A stretch of 64,000 nt of DNA from Mycteria americana (Eukaryota > Chordata > Aves > Ciconiiformes > Ciconiidae), in assembly GCF_035582795.1 (NCBI RefSeq), contig NC_134366.1, forward strand, positions 149,157,519 to 149,221,518, written 5' to 3'. The notes beneath the pieces were generated by a model. The model ran no database searches and was not told the origin of the DNA. It saw only the letters and a list, made by a program, of their open reading frames with translations. Below, piece by piece: positions 15,702 through 26,710 of this stretch. The stretch's first letter is position 1. Each line of letters opens with the position of its first letter. A program made the position numbers and the translations under genes.

Positions 15702-16190
15702 ACTTTCATCTTAAAATTGTATATGAGGGATGCCACTGGCTTCTCCTGCAGTATTAGAACAACTTCAGGGATAAATGGCCTATGTGGATCTACCTAGTAG
15801 TGAACTTGTTAACTTTTCCTTTAGAGCCTTTGAGAGTATGTGTGGCTCCAGCTGCACAGAAGGTGTGTTTGTGTCTGATCTCCAGGGTCACTCTCTTGAG
15901 ACCAGTCAGTTGTGACTGCCAGAGTCTGGAGACAGTCGTCTTCAACAAGATACTGTGTGTACCCATGTGTTGCGCTGTTAGGGAAGGCTGATTACCCCAG
16001 TGTAGTTTCTGTTGTTGAATTGCTCTTGATGCCACAGTGATGGGAGCATTACAAATGTCTAATTATGTGGCTTGTGCTTTGATATCTGCCCAGGGCTTTA
16101 AGAGAGGTTAAGGTAGCATAGCCAGCTGCTGGCTCTCTCTTCTGCACTAGTTTGGCTTCTGATTGCTTCTATCTTAACTTGTGTTTGTAG

Positions 16191-16265
16191 TATGCAGCAG
16201 AGGATGGACTTGTACACACAAATGATCCGGCCAGGACAGTGTCCAAAGAATGGATTTGCATTTAA
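16191..16265 (+). CDS. ESRP1: ESRP1 terminal coding exon with stop
   Basis: After the acceptor TTTGTAG (AG at 16189-16190), phase 0 reading gives 24 residues, YAAEDGLVHTND then PARTVSKEWICI, and TAA at 16263-16265. This is the conserved ESRP1 C-terminus (Tyr-Ala-x-Glu-Asp-Gly-Leu and Lys-Glu-Trp-x-Cys-Ile). It is too short to show up in a length-filtered list of open frames. A good donor AAG|GTAAGG follows at 16296/16297, only 31 bases past the stop. The exon may therefore end there and the 3' UTR continue in a further exon; a junction so close to the stop would not trigger nonsense-mediated decay. The preceding exon that should splice to it was not found. Confidence 0.92.
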   Translation, partial: YAAEDGLVHTNDPARTVSKEWICI

Positions 16266-17805
16266 AGGCCCCAGCAGTTAGACTTCCTTAGAGAAGGTAA
16301 GGATAATGAACCCCAGGAGATGGATTTGGGGGTGTCATAGTGTTTGCTTCAGATAACCCCCATATTCAACATAATTTTTCATTTGCTGCCCTGGGAACAT
16401 GACTACTCTTTGCTATGTCCAGAATGTCACACTGCAATATATATTGGCTATTGCAGCCATCATTTAAAAGATTTTGACTACTCCAGTCTTGTTACGGGCT
16501 GCTGCTTTGTGTACTTCCCAGGGCTCCAAATGCATGCTACCTCAAGCTTTATCAGTATTGAGAGCTTCCAGAAAGCTCCTCAGAGTCAGTTTTTTCTCTG
16601 GGGAGCAAAGTGCAGAGATGATGTTACTCTCCTAGCAATGCACTAGGATATAGTGTTGGTTAGGCAGAATGAGCTACTTTCTTAGGTAACTACAGAATCT
16701 GATTTCTAAACCTCGTGCTGATGTAAAATTGCAGCAATGGAGTAGACTGTGTGTGTATAACTGGCAGCTACTCTCTTGCTTTTGTGAGCTTTCTGATCAG
16801 GCCATTTCAGTCTTTCAAGCTTGGTTTACTTGATCTTCTGTATAGGAACAGTCAAAGGGTGAAGTCACCCAGAAAGCATTTGTGCAGAAAAACGCAAGTT
16901 GAACTGAAAAGCAGTGTATTGATGGCTGCACCATGTGCTTTATCATGTGCGGTAGTCTTAGAGGAAGATATGGAAATATACTTACAAAAATGCTTCTGTA
17001 ATCTCTAGTCTTAAAAATACATAGTCAAAGAAGTGATAAGATTTCTTTTTTGCCCTTTTCTTTCTGCTATTCCCTTCTTTACCTTCCCCTCTGAAAAATA
17101 ACAAAAAAATACCCTCTTTTTCATTCTTCCTCTTCTCTGACACAAAGGCAACTTAGCCCAGGTGTAATCCACTTCTGGGCAAAATCTTCACCTGCAGCAT
17201 CACCTAGCTGTCATCTGCTCTAAGAGTCCTGCTAAGTGAAGTACAGCGTGTGTAAAAACAAAAGTGACCATCTCAGCTAGTTGACCAACGAGCTGGTTTT
17301 TGGCTGGGTTGATAAAGCTAAACCCCATCCGTGTAACTAATAATCTGAGGCCGTAGACGCTTAGTAGCATCCTGCCTTAAACTATGCTACCTTGCTTCCC
17401 ATCCACCCCTAGCTGGTTGTCTATGGTGAGTGCTGCCATGCAGTGACCCAGGTCAGGAAAGCTGATCCAGCTGGAAGAACCCATGGGGAAAGGGGTTCAT
17501 CTTTCAGGCAGTATTTGCCCAATCCAGTTTACTGCTTAGCTGTGTGAGTACCTGTGTCAGCTCAGAGAAGGGAAGGTAGAAGTGAGCAAAGCAGGCGCTG
17601 GGGGATGGTAACGGCATTGCCACGTTGGAGTTGATGGTAAAACTTCATCATGAAAACTAAAGGATCATGTAATATTGAGTAAAGTCTGGCATACTCTTAG
17701 TGAAACACTGTTCACTCTAACAGAAAATGTCATTGAAATGCTGTGTGTGTAAGGTGAAAACTAAAGCTTTTGATCCTTCAGTAAAGATTTGATATCTTGG
17801 AAATC

Positions 17806-17811
17806 AATAAA
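17806..17811 (+). terminator. ESRP1: Candidate ESRP1 polyadenylation signal AATAAA (unspliced 3' UTR)
   Basis: AATAAA in ATCAATAAATTAAAATTT, with GT-containing sequence about 20 bases later. If the donor at 16297 is not used, the 3' UTR would run from 16266 to about 17830. This competes with the spliced 3'-UTR model. Confidence 0.45.
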
Positions 17812-17865
17812 TTAAAATTTGCTTTTATCGTGGCATTCAGTGACCTGCACAACTCTTTCATGCAG

Positions 17866-18380
17866 ATTCCTCCACCCTTTCTGATGTTTTGAACACAGAC
17901 AGTGAGCCTAGATGGAGATTTTGATTATGTTCCCAGTTTTACCGCTGCTCAAGCCAATTGTGCTCAAGAAAAATCATCAGAACTCTGGAAATCAGCAGAT
18001 GGACCTCTAACTTTCTTAAAGTTAATGCACAATTTTCACAGGCATGTGCACACAGACCACTAAGCCCTTCACTGAGAGCACAGGTGCTGAAATCACACAA
18101 GTCCTAAAGGGTTTCTTCTTGGTAAAGTAATAAGCTGCTCTTAGCAGAGAAATAGTTTAGCCTGAACCTACAAAGTCTGATCTACTACACTCTTTGGAAT
18201 AGCAAAAAAAGTATTTTTTTTACCTAATTTTGCACAGAGTTTAAAGTTGTTTGGAATAGCAAAAAAAGTATTTTTAATCTAATTTTGCACACAGTTTAAA
18301 GTTGTTTGTTTTTAAGGTATTTTAAGACCTCTAATTGTGCATTTGACATTTTTATTAAAAAAACCCATTGTTTTCTTATC
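17866..18380 (+). other. ESRP1: Possible ESRP1 final non-coding exon (3' UTR)
   Basis: CAACTCTTTCATGCAG|ATTCC is a good acceptor (AG at 17864-17865) that pairs with the donor at 16297. The following sequence has no open frame and is T-rich. An ATTAAA at 18354-18359 could end it near 18375. The exon end is approximate, and transcript evidence is needed to choose between this and read-through. Confidence 0.45.
18193..18304 (+). repeat. Tandem duplication of a ~56-bp unit in the ESRP1 3' region
   Basis: Unit 1 (18193-18249) and unit 2 (18250-18304) share TTTGGAATAGCAAAAAAAGT, CTAATTTTGCACA and GTTTAAAGTTG. They differ by a short T-run change, an AC/AT change and one G/C difference. If the final exon is as proposed, this duplication lies in the 3' UTR. 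Confidence 0.85.
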
Positions 18381-18399
18381 TTGTACATATTTGTCTGAT

Positions 18400-20710
18400 T
18401 GTTCTGTGCTCTGTATACTTTAACACATTCTAACAGGTGTATTTTACACAGCACAGAAATAATTAGGAATGTAAAATGGATTATCTGAGGGGGGAAAAAA
18501 TTGCTGTAACTTTGTAAAAATATAAGTGTGGGATGTTAAATGCTTTGTCTGTGATTCTTATCTTATATACTCGCCATATGTAATCAGGTATTTAAATTTT
18601 AAATGGCTTACAGGAGTAGAGATTTTCAAACTTTGATCACACTACCTAGTCAGAAAGTGAGGAATGCAGTTAATCTCTCTCACGTTATACTATTTTTATT
18701 TTTCCACTTCCTGCTTTACTCGCCCTATGTGGTGTTTAACAATATCATATTTAAGAGAAGGAATCATGATTTGTTGTAAGACCCACCACCTAGTCTACTT
18801 TAAGGGAGGGCCAGGCAGGGACAGTTGTTTGAGTTTGGTCTCTCTGAACTACAGCAAGTATACTTTTGACTGTAACCCAGCACCGCAACTGTCCCTCTTA
18901 GCAAAGAAATCAGATGATGTACATGCTCTTACTTAAATAACTGATGTCTTTTAGCATTTAGGATCTCTCTCCCTGCCTGCCCTAGGACTGGACTTCAGTT
19001 AGGGGTTAGAGCACAGCATCTTTCCATGGCAATTATACTCAAAGGGGAGCAGGGGAAAAGAAACCCTGAGATAAAGAGATTTGTGAGGCTAAAAGTTGCA
19101 AATGGGATAGGTTCTCTGGCATGTTCCAAATATATATTACAGAACTGAGAACTGCAAGCTGATCTGTTCTTGAAATTGGCTGCAAGCAATTCTCCGCTGC
19201 ACGTTAGAAACTATCTTCCAAGTGAGAAAGTTACTGCCAAACAAGATAAGGTATTTGGCAAACTGACCTGTCTCATTATTTAAAAACACACAAATCCACA
19301 AAAACGCACTTGGTTATACTTCTGGAGGTTGATGTGGGAAAGCATTTATCTTAAGGACAACTCCTTGCTGGTCCAGCTTCTCCTGGAAAGCACAGCTGGG
19401 CTGCTACCACCCCAAAGGTAATTCCCCTCCTCGAGACGGGCACTCAGAGCTGTGTATGTGCTTTATTCCAAGGCTCTCCAAAACATGGATGGTCCAGGGT
19501 GGAGAGCCTAGGAGCTGGGACCTGTGTCTGCTGGAGAGGCTGAGCTCAGCATCAGGTTCTGACTCTCGTTCTCCCAGATACATCTTTTAACTGTGGCTGA
19601 AGGGTATTTGTGCTCCGTTGGTTGCATATTCTCTTGAGGAGGAGAAGAAAGCAACAGGCTTTTGCAATGTTGCAGCCTGAGAAGGGACTCAATCCACCTT
19701 GTAACCAAAGGTTGTGTGAGGTAAATCTGTCACCTCTGTGGTTACTAGACTCGGGGGACTATGGGGGGAGTCCCCAGCAGCTTTGGAGCCACTTTCTTTT
19801 CTTCCCTGACTTTTCCCCAAACTCGGCAGAAAGAATAGCAAAATTTTAGGACCTAACTCAGGCTGTGGTTCCTGGGGAGGCCCTTGGGAAACATCAACAG
19901 TTAAAACAGAGCTCCTGTAAAGCACTTTGGGTAGGGGCTGCTTATGTTCCTTCTATAGTAGTATTTAGTTACTGCGAGACCAAATCAACAGTGCCTTGGT
20001 ATATATGAAAGTAAGTAAAAGGGAAGAAAAAAAAAAGAGGGGGATGGCAAAGTAGAAAAACTCTTCCAGACAAGGCAAGTGATAATGGAAATGTGGCTAT
20101 CTAATTTAAATTTTTTTTCCCCCCTTTCATTTTTTTTTCCCTTATTTCTTTGCTCTTCTCTTTCCTGTGTGCCACCTTCCCACAATCACTACAGCCACAG
20201 TAATCTAGATTTATATTTTCTTCTGGCAAACGTCACGCTGTTACAGTCTGAAGTATTTGACAGGATATTCTTTTAAGTCACTGTTCTGCAAACATGAGTA
20301 TATTGAACAGGATTAATTGGTGCAAAATATTTTAAAATGGTATTTCCAACTTCTTTTTCTGAGAAGGTGGTTCTGCCTTTAATTTTGGAGCACAATTATA
20401 AATTAATAGTTATACAGCGAGAAAATTAGCCTACATGAGCCACTCAGGGAGTGGTGGTGGAATAGAGTCTTTGCATATTAACTGCATAGGAATATCCCAA
20501 CTGTGCAAATACAGATAGGGAATGAGGGGATGGGAAGCAATAGGGCAGAAAAGGTTTGGAAAAATAAATTGCAAACTGAATGCACCAGTAATTAAATGCT
20601 TTTGGGGGAAGAAAAAAAGGCAAACCTCGTGTTGGGTTGCACAAATGGGATTTTTGTTTGGGTTGCCCTTGAAGTTTTCTAAGTCTTCTATGCAGTGCTG
20701 GTAAAACTTT
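18400..20710. other. Intergenic, nothing recognised
   Basis: Downstream of ESRP1. Unique, moderately AT-rich sequence with A- and T-runs (for example near 20110-20140). No open frame has recognisable protein similarity, and there is no repeat family I can name. Confidence 0.6.
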
Positions 20711-21175
20711 AGTGCAAAGTTATGGCCAACAGTTGGCACAAAAATTGCAGAAAGACGTGGATCAACTGCAGAGTGAACAGACGGGACGTGAAAACAGCTC
20801 CCAAAAGGCATTGGGATTGCTTAGTTTGGTGAAAAGGAGGCTGAGGAGAGGTATGAGAACAGTATATCAAAATGCACCTGTGAAGAGAGAAGGAGTAAGT
20901 TCTTCCCATTGTGGATGGGACCAGGAGAAAGAGATGGAGTTACACCTGGGGATTAAGGGGGACATCAGAACAAACCTCCCCCTACTAACAGAAGTTAAGT
21001 ACTGATCTGGACTGCCTGGGGAGGCTGCTCGGTCTCCACCCCTGGCAATGTTTTGGGACTGGTTGCCCAAGCACCCATCAGAGATGGCACTGGTATAGCT
21101 GATCCCACTGTCGGGCACCAATGTGGACAAGATGTCCTCTTCGGGTCCCCGCCAGCCTTGTGTTCTATGATGGTA
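20710..21175 (+). mobile_element. CR1 LINE 3' fragment, old and diverged
   Basis: Blocks in order match the CR1 3' end as I know it: TGCAGAAAGACGTGGATCAA, then GGTGAAAAGGAGGCTGAGGA, ACTGGTTGCCCAAGCACCC and finally CCAGCCTTGTGTTCTATGAT. The latter two correspond to the non-coding tail and its TTCTATGAT end repeat. The copy is 5'-truncated with many small changes. No open frame remains. Confidence 0.72.
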
Positions 21176-23130
21176 CCGCTTTATTCTTAGGACCCTGGCC
21201 TAAGATTTTATAAAGTTAGATGCACATCCTAATGTATATGATCCGAGTTGGGTCTTGTGTTACTTTTCACAAGCTCCTTCATGTTTGGGATTCTTTGAAT
21301 TCTATTTATTAAGTTCAGAACTGAATCCTTTATATTCTTTTTCAATAAGTCGGTCTGTTTTAACTGATTACAACAATATTTAATTTCATTTAACCTAAAG
21401 CCAAGTAGTACACAGTGCCCCCATTATAATGGCTGTATGTTTTAGAAATCAAACAAACTAGAAATGAGACGATTCCTACAAAAGGGGAAAACGTGTGTAT
21501 ATTTGGTTTTCTTTTTGCAGGATTAATTGGGAAATCTCACAGCTTTGATATCTTCGGTTACCTCAGTTAGGCACAGGATCTCAGCTGGAGGCAATTTTAT
21601 TTATTTAAGCAGGAAAGCCTGAGACTCCATCAGTAAAGATGAAAGTCCAATAATTCCACAATGTAACTTTCTCTGAGGTTAAGATTATTGATTGAACTTG
21701 AGATGTGAACCTATCACTCAGGTATTCAGATGTGTAAACAATATGTAATATGAAGGTAATAACTGGAATTAATCTGAAAAAACATTGTGAAAATATATAT
21801 TATACTTTCATAAAGGCTATATTTAAAATTATTGTATTACATGGAGGAAATTCACCTTCTGAACTACAGTCTCAGTAAAACATGTTTTTAAATCTAATGG
21901 TTTTATATGTTTTTAAAAAAATCTAAACTGCAGAAGCTTACTATACTTTCCACTAGCTTGCATAACCTAAGGAATGACAACTCTGTTTACCCTGATGATA
22001 AAAGTATGTCCAGTATTCAGGCTGCTACATCTTCATCCGGTTTCTCATTTTTTTTTTTTTTTAACTGAGTCTCAGCAATCATGTTGTCTTGTATTTTAAA
22101 ATCTTAAACTAAAAATCTAAAACTGAATATTTATGTACTTCATGTAGTTTTTATAAGAGCTTAATGTTAAGGAATTTTTTTAAAATAAGCTTTTGTCTAA
22201 CACGTATGTGCTTTCTGTGGTCAGTATGCCAGCCTGCATAGCATGATGTTACACTGTTTAACTAGGAACATTACAATCTTTTTCTCGTTTTAAAACAATT
22301 TAAAAAAAATAAGATAATTCTATCACAACTTCTTTTCGATGAAAATAACAGCCCACAGTTAGAGTAGGATTTTTTTTATGCCTAGAGGAGTTCCTAAAAA
22401 TTCCCCCTGTAGATTTTTATTCTTCTATTTGCCCTTTTGCAAGACAAGGGATAATCTCACTATAACATCTCATGATGGCAAGAGCTTTAAGCAGGTGTTG
22501 AGAAAAGCCAGTTTCTACACTGCAGGCGGGCAGCTACAGAGAGCTCGGTGCTCTCTATTTTGCCAGGTCTGACACCCATGAACTTTCTTGTCCCAAATTT
22601 CCTGTCATGCATCCTGAGCCATGAAAACCAAACAATTTTGAAACTATCAAATACTTTAAGTCTTTAATTATATTTTGGTCTGTGGGTTTTGGTTGTTTTC
22701 TTTTCAAAGATTGCAAGCTGAAAATAAATATACATTGATTAAAGTAACTTTCAAAGGAATACCCCACATCTGCAAACACGAAGTGTTTTTAACCCATAAT
22801 TAGTAACTTGCCAGCCAAAGCTGTATGCTCTGGTGTCTGAATTGCAGCAGTGCCGTTCTCTAAGGAGAGATCTCTTTTCAGGGTGCTTTTGTCACTGCTG
22901 ACAGCCTCGAATGCTAGGACTGCTGTACTTCGGGATCTTGCAAGTGGTGAGACCCTAAAAGCAATGATGCCAGAAAGCAGCAAAGTGCAAGGAAAAATCC
23001 AATGCCTGTGCCACCTTTTTTTTTATTATTATTTTTAATAGCTTAACACTTTCAGTAAGGGACCTTGTTATAATGTAGAGCTGGTAGAAACTGGCCAAGA
23101 TAATGAGAATAGAGAGAAGAACTCTAGCCC
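21176..23130. other. Intergenic AT-rich stretch, nothing recognised
   Basis: AT-rich unique sequence with several T- and A-runs (for example 22049-22063). No exon, RNA gene or repeat family could be supported. Confidence 0.6.
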
Positions 23131-23139
23131 CTCCCCATA

Positions 23140-23770
23140 ACGAAGCGCTCCGGGGGGGCTGAGGGTGAAGATGCCCGCTTCCCGAAACACGGACTTTCTG
23201 CCTTTTTTCATGCTCCCACCTATCTCTGTACCACCCTTTTCTCTGAGGTCACCTCCGTGGCCTCTCTGGAGCTGGGGAGGGGGTAGAGCCGGGCCGTGCC
23301 CCTCGCCCGGGGAGAAGGGCTGGCGGGGCCAGTGCTGGCGGGCAGGGAAGGGGGCGAAAGGCGCGGTACGGGGACCGAAGCACCAGCCGTCCCGCAGCGC
23401 TGGGACCCGCAGCGCTGCCCCAGAAGAGAGGGGGGCGAGGGGCGGGCATGGCCTGCACCCAGCATCCCCTGTCCCTCTCCGGTCCCACGCCGCAGGGAAG
23501 GAGCCGGTGTGTTTGCGGGCTCAATGCCACCTCGAAGCAACCGGTTATTTCAGTCTGTGCTCAGACAGGCACGTTCGGCTCGTGGGTCCACGCGGACTCC
23601 TTTGTTGTTGTTGTTTAATCATTAATCACTTGAACGGAGATGTAAGCGGCCCCTCTCGCCTGCATCCTCACCCGCAAAGGGAGCCAAGTGAACCCTTTGA
23701 ACGCTGCGGGTCAAAGATGGGCTACTTGGCAAACAAGCCTGGGCGGTCAGAGCGAGCGTAAGCGAGATGA
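23140..23770. promoter_or_regulatory. Isolated CpG-rich patch (CpG-island-like) without a visible gene
   Basis: GC content and CpG density rise sharply against the AT-rich surroundings. I counted about 31 CpG in the 360 bases from 23281, close to the number expected from base composition, which is typical of unmethylated islands. A plus-strand frame (23165-23761) is open here, but its product is Pro/Gly/Arg-rich and resembles no family, as expected from GC-rich DNA. It may be an orphan island, enhancer or promoter of a non-coding RNA. There is no splice or TATA evidence. Confidence 0.5.
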
Positions 23771-26326
23771 GCTTGCTTTCGTCCACCTTTGCTGCCTCTG
23801 CCCTGCTTGGCTTGAGAAGCTGATGGAAGGTCATGCTGTGCTAAATTGGAAACAACAAAAAAAAAAACTTGTTTTCATGGTGTAAATGGAGCGTGGTGAT
23901 AAAAGCGTGTTCTCCTGTGGCTCGTGCGTGTCGCGTGGCAGTTACTTGGCTTAGTACCTGCGTCTCCCCAGGGGATGTGTAATCCCGGTCTGCTGTGGGA
24001 ACTCCTGCGATGAGACGCTTCAGTAAGAGAGCTGGTGCAAACCCTGCTGAAAGGACACGTGGCCAAAGCACTGCCTACAGAACTGAGCTGGAAAACAGCT
24101 AAAAAAATTATTAAATACCAACCCTGCCACTTCAGTTACTGCTGTGAAATATCAGCTGCACATATCAGCCTGGCTGGGCTCGAGGGAGAGGACTGATTTA
24201 GTGGCTTTCACTGAGCAAGGAGCCCACATGAACTCCAGTAAACCATCTCCTGGCTGGCTCTGGCTGCCTATGAGGTGTCTGAAACACAGAAATACTGTAC
24301 CCAAGGAAGGGCCTGGAGGCCCAAACTTGGGGTTTTTCAACTTTATCCCTCCAGTTAATGAAAGATATCACCTCTGCCTACAAGGTATGCCCCCATTCAT
24401 ACCCTGGGGCCATGATTACATAGTATGAGAGCAACCCCAACCGAAAATCCCTTCCTCCTCCTGGGCCATGCTTGCACCCAGCCCTGTGCCACTGCACACT
24501 GCCCTGGGTCCTGGGCACAGCTCTGAAGGTCCAAGGGCATAGAGAAGCAACAGAGATCTTTAACCACTGGAACAGTTCCCCGTTACTGATCCCAGTTTGG
24601 AGCTGGATCGACAGCGGTGGCCGCATAGCCAAGGGGAGCCCCAGCCCTGAGCCAGGAATGAGCAGGGAGTTGAAGTAGCACCGCCATCAACACCGGGCTG
24701 TCACTAGAATATCACAGGATCCCAGGCAATGAAACGGCCTGGAAAGACCCAGGGGACATTTAGGGAAGGCCAGCTGGAGGCACGGTGCTCTGCTCTCACC
24801 CTGATGATAGCACTAGCACATCGAATCGCCCCACAGATTAACTCAACCAAGGCTTCCCACGATGGGTGGACGGGTGGCAGAAGAGTATCCCACCCAGTCT
24901 CATTGCACTGCGGAAGAGAAACCAGATGCAGGAGTGGTTTGGACCACAAAGGCTATGAGCCTTGTCTACCCCAGCAATCTTGGAGCTTGACTGGTGATAA
25001 AAGAGCGGTCCCAGGCTCACTGCATTCATGGAGCCTGGGGTGGGAGTGCTGAGGCCCTGCTGTGAATTACTGCTGGAGTCTGGGGGGGTGGGCAGGGGCT
25101 GAGGCTGTGCCAGCCCCGCTGCAGCCGGATCCCCGAAGGGAAGGGAGGGGAGTCCTCTCTCACATGGCTGCAGTCGCATTTAGCAGCAAGAGCCCTCCGT
25201 GACAGCATGGGAATGAAATAAGAACACGCAGAAAGGCACGCAGAGAAAATTAAAGATGGCCTAGATTAATCAGCAAGACTGGTTTGCTTTTGAGCTGTTA
25301 CATGTTGGTACCCGTAGAGAGAATCTGTCACTGTATAATGAAGCATCAGCAGCAAAAATGGGATTTTGTGAGTGTTTGCTCCGAGATCTCTAACATCAAA
25401 CCCCAACGTCCTGTGTCCATCCATGCAGGTGGGCAGTTGCACGGGCTGCTGCGATCTGGGGGCTGCTGTGTTTCAGTCCTGGCAGCCTCGGGTCTGGCTC
25501 CGTCCGTGCTGTCTGTGTGTCCCTCCACCTGCTCCTCTGGCTGCCAGGAGCCGGGGAAGCACCCCTGGCCCTGCTTTGCTTCAGTCTCAGCCCCTACACC
25601 AAAGCTAGCGTGAGGTTATAGAGGAAGGTGTCTGTGCTGCCAGCCCCCCAGCCGTCAGCTCAGCCAGCTTTCAGCAGGCAGCGGCAGCGGCTGGCACGTG
25701 CACGCCGCCTGAAATGGCACAGCAGCGCTTCGCCTGCATTTCTTAGGAGACTGGTGTGTAGCTTAGGGTGCAAGATATACTCCAAACAAAGAAGCCCATT
25801 TATCAAAAAGTTTCAGCCCGTGCAAATCTATCTGCAGGGTGGAGAGGGAAGGGATGTTACATGGAATAAATGTCTCTTATAAGCGATTGTACATAAGCAC
25901 AAAGTTATGGAGTGATAACATTTCTCGAGCACCCCACTGCTCAGGAGCCATTCCTGGTTAAAGGACCCTTGTTACCTCTCTCATACAAATCATAGATGAG
26001 CTATTTTTACTAACCAACAACTCAGATGGAAAATACAGTTACAACCAGATGGGAAAAGCTAGTAAGATAGAGCTGATAGATGGGCTTTAACACTTGATTC
26101 TTTTTCAGACAGCAACTGCAAAAATAGTATGATGGAATCACACGTTCATTACTTCTCTCTGACTTCAGATAAAAAAGCATCCTCTGTTGGAGGAGACTGC
26201 ACCCAAAGTTTCAAACCCACCCCCAAGTCTCAGGCAGGCTGGGTCTCCTTTCTGTGCACAGTCACCAATTGCGGCTGCTCTGCAGGTTCAGTAATGCCCT
26301 CGCTGGTGCCTGGTGAAGGCTTCCGA
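23771..26326. other. Intergenic, nothing recognised
   Basis: Mixed-composition unique sequence between the CpG-rich patch and the minisatellite. No exon or named repeat could be supported. A short stretch near 24710-24770 recalled a CR1 tail but was too weak to call. Confidence 0.55.
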
Positions 26327-26710
26327 CTGTGTGGGTACCCTGGGTTACAGCTGTGTGGGTACCCAGGGTTATGGCTGTGCAGGTACCCTGGGTTACGGCT
26401 GTGTGGGTACCCTGGGTTACAGCTGTGCGGGTACCCTGGGTTACGGCTGTGCAGGTACCCTGGGTTACAGCTGTGTGGGTACCCTGGGTTACGGCTGTGC
26501 AGGTACCCTGGGTTACGGCTGTGTGGGTACCCTGGGTTACGGCTGTGCGGGTACCCTGGGTTACAGCTGTGCGGGTACCCTGGGTTACGGCTGTGCAGGT
26601 ACCCTGGGTTACGGCTGTGCGGGTACCCTGGGTTACAGCTGTGCAGGTACCCTGGGTTACGACTGTGTGGGTACCCTGTGTTACGGCTGTGTGGGTACCC
26701 TGGGTTATGG
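26327..26710 (+). repeat. Minisatellite, exactly 16 units of 24 bp
   Basis: A head-to-tail array with unit length 24 and 384 bp in total. Each unit runs CTGTG(Y)(R)GGTACCC then TGGGTTAC and a two-base end, and carries a GGTACC hexamer. Almost all variation lies at two CpG positions. Unit positions 6-7 are CG in 4 units, TG in 7 and CA in 5. Positions 22-23 are CG in 9, CA in 5 and TG in 2. The only other changes are single substitutions in units 2, 14 and 15. Because 24 is a multiple of 3 and the unit lacks stops in most frames, five of six frames stay open, giving false repetitive proteins. Confidence 0.97.

Larger units (their letters stand above)
5338..16190 (+). other. ESRP1: Large ESRP1 interval (intron or introns) with an expected exon not found
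   Basis: The stretch between two confident ESRP1 exons is 10.85 kb. In known ESRP1 proteins roughly 51 residues (Ser-Pro-Pro-rich, then an RRM-like segment ending near Phe-Phe-Gln-Gly-Tyr-Gln) lie between the two exons, and the flanking phases require an exon of length 3n+1. I read all lines for this peptide and did not find it. The interval holds an AT-rich microsatellite, a perfect inverted repeat (8674-8780), a solo LTR (13276-13857), a CR1/L3-like fragment (about 14460-14625) and a G-run/T-run pair (15657-15701). The rest is unique sequence. Confidence 0.75.

Noticed and set aside
23165..23761. 198-codon open frame on plus
   Set aside because: It coincides with a CpG-rich patch, has no recognisable domain, and has competing open frames on both strands.
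24700..24770. Possible CR1 tail (AATATCACAGGATCCC)
   Set aside because: Only a short resemblance to the CR1 end repeat, with no following CR1 blocks.
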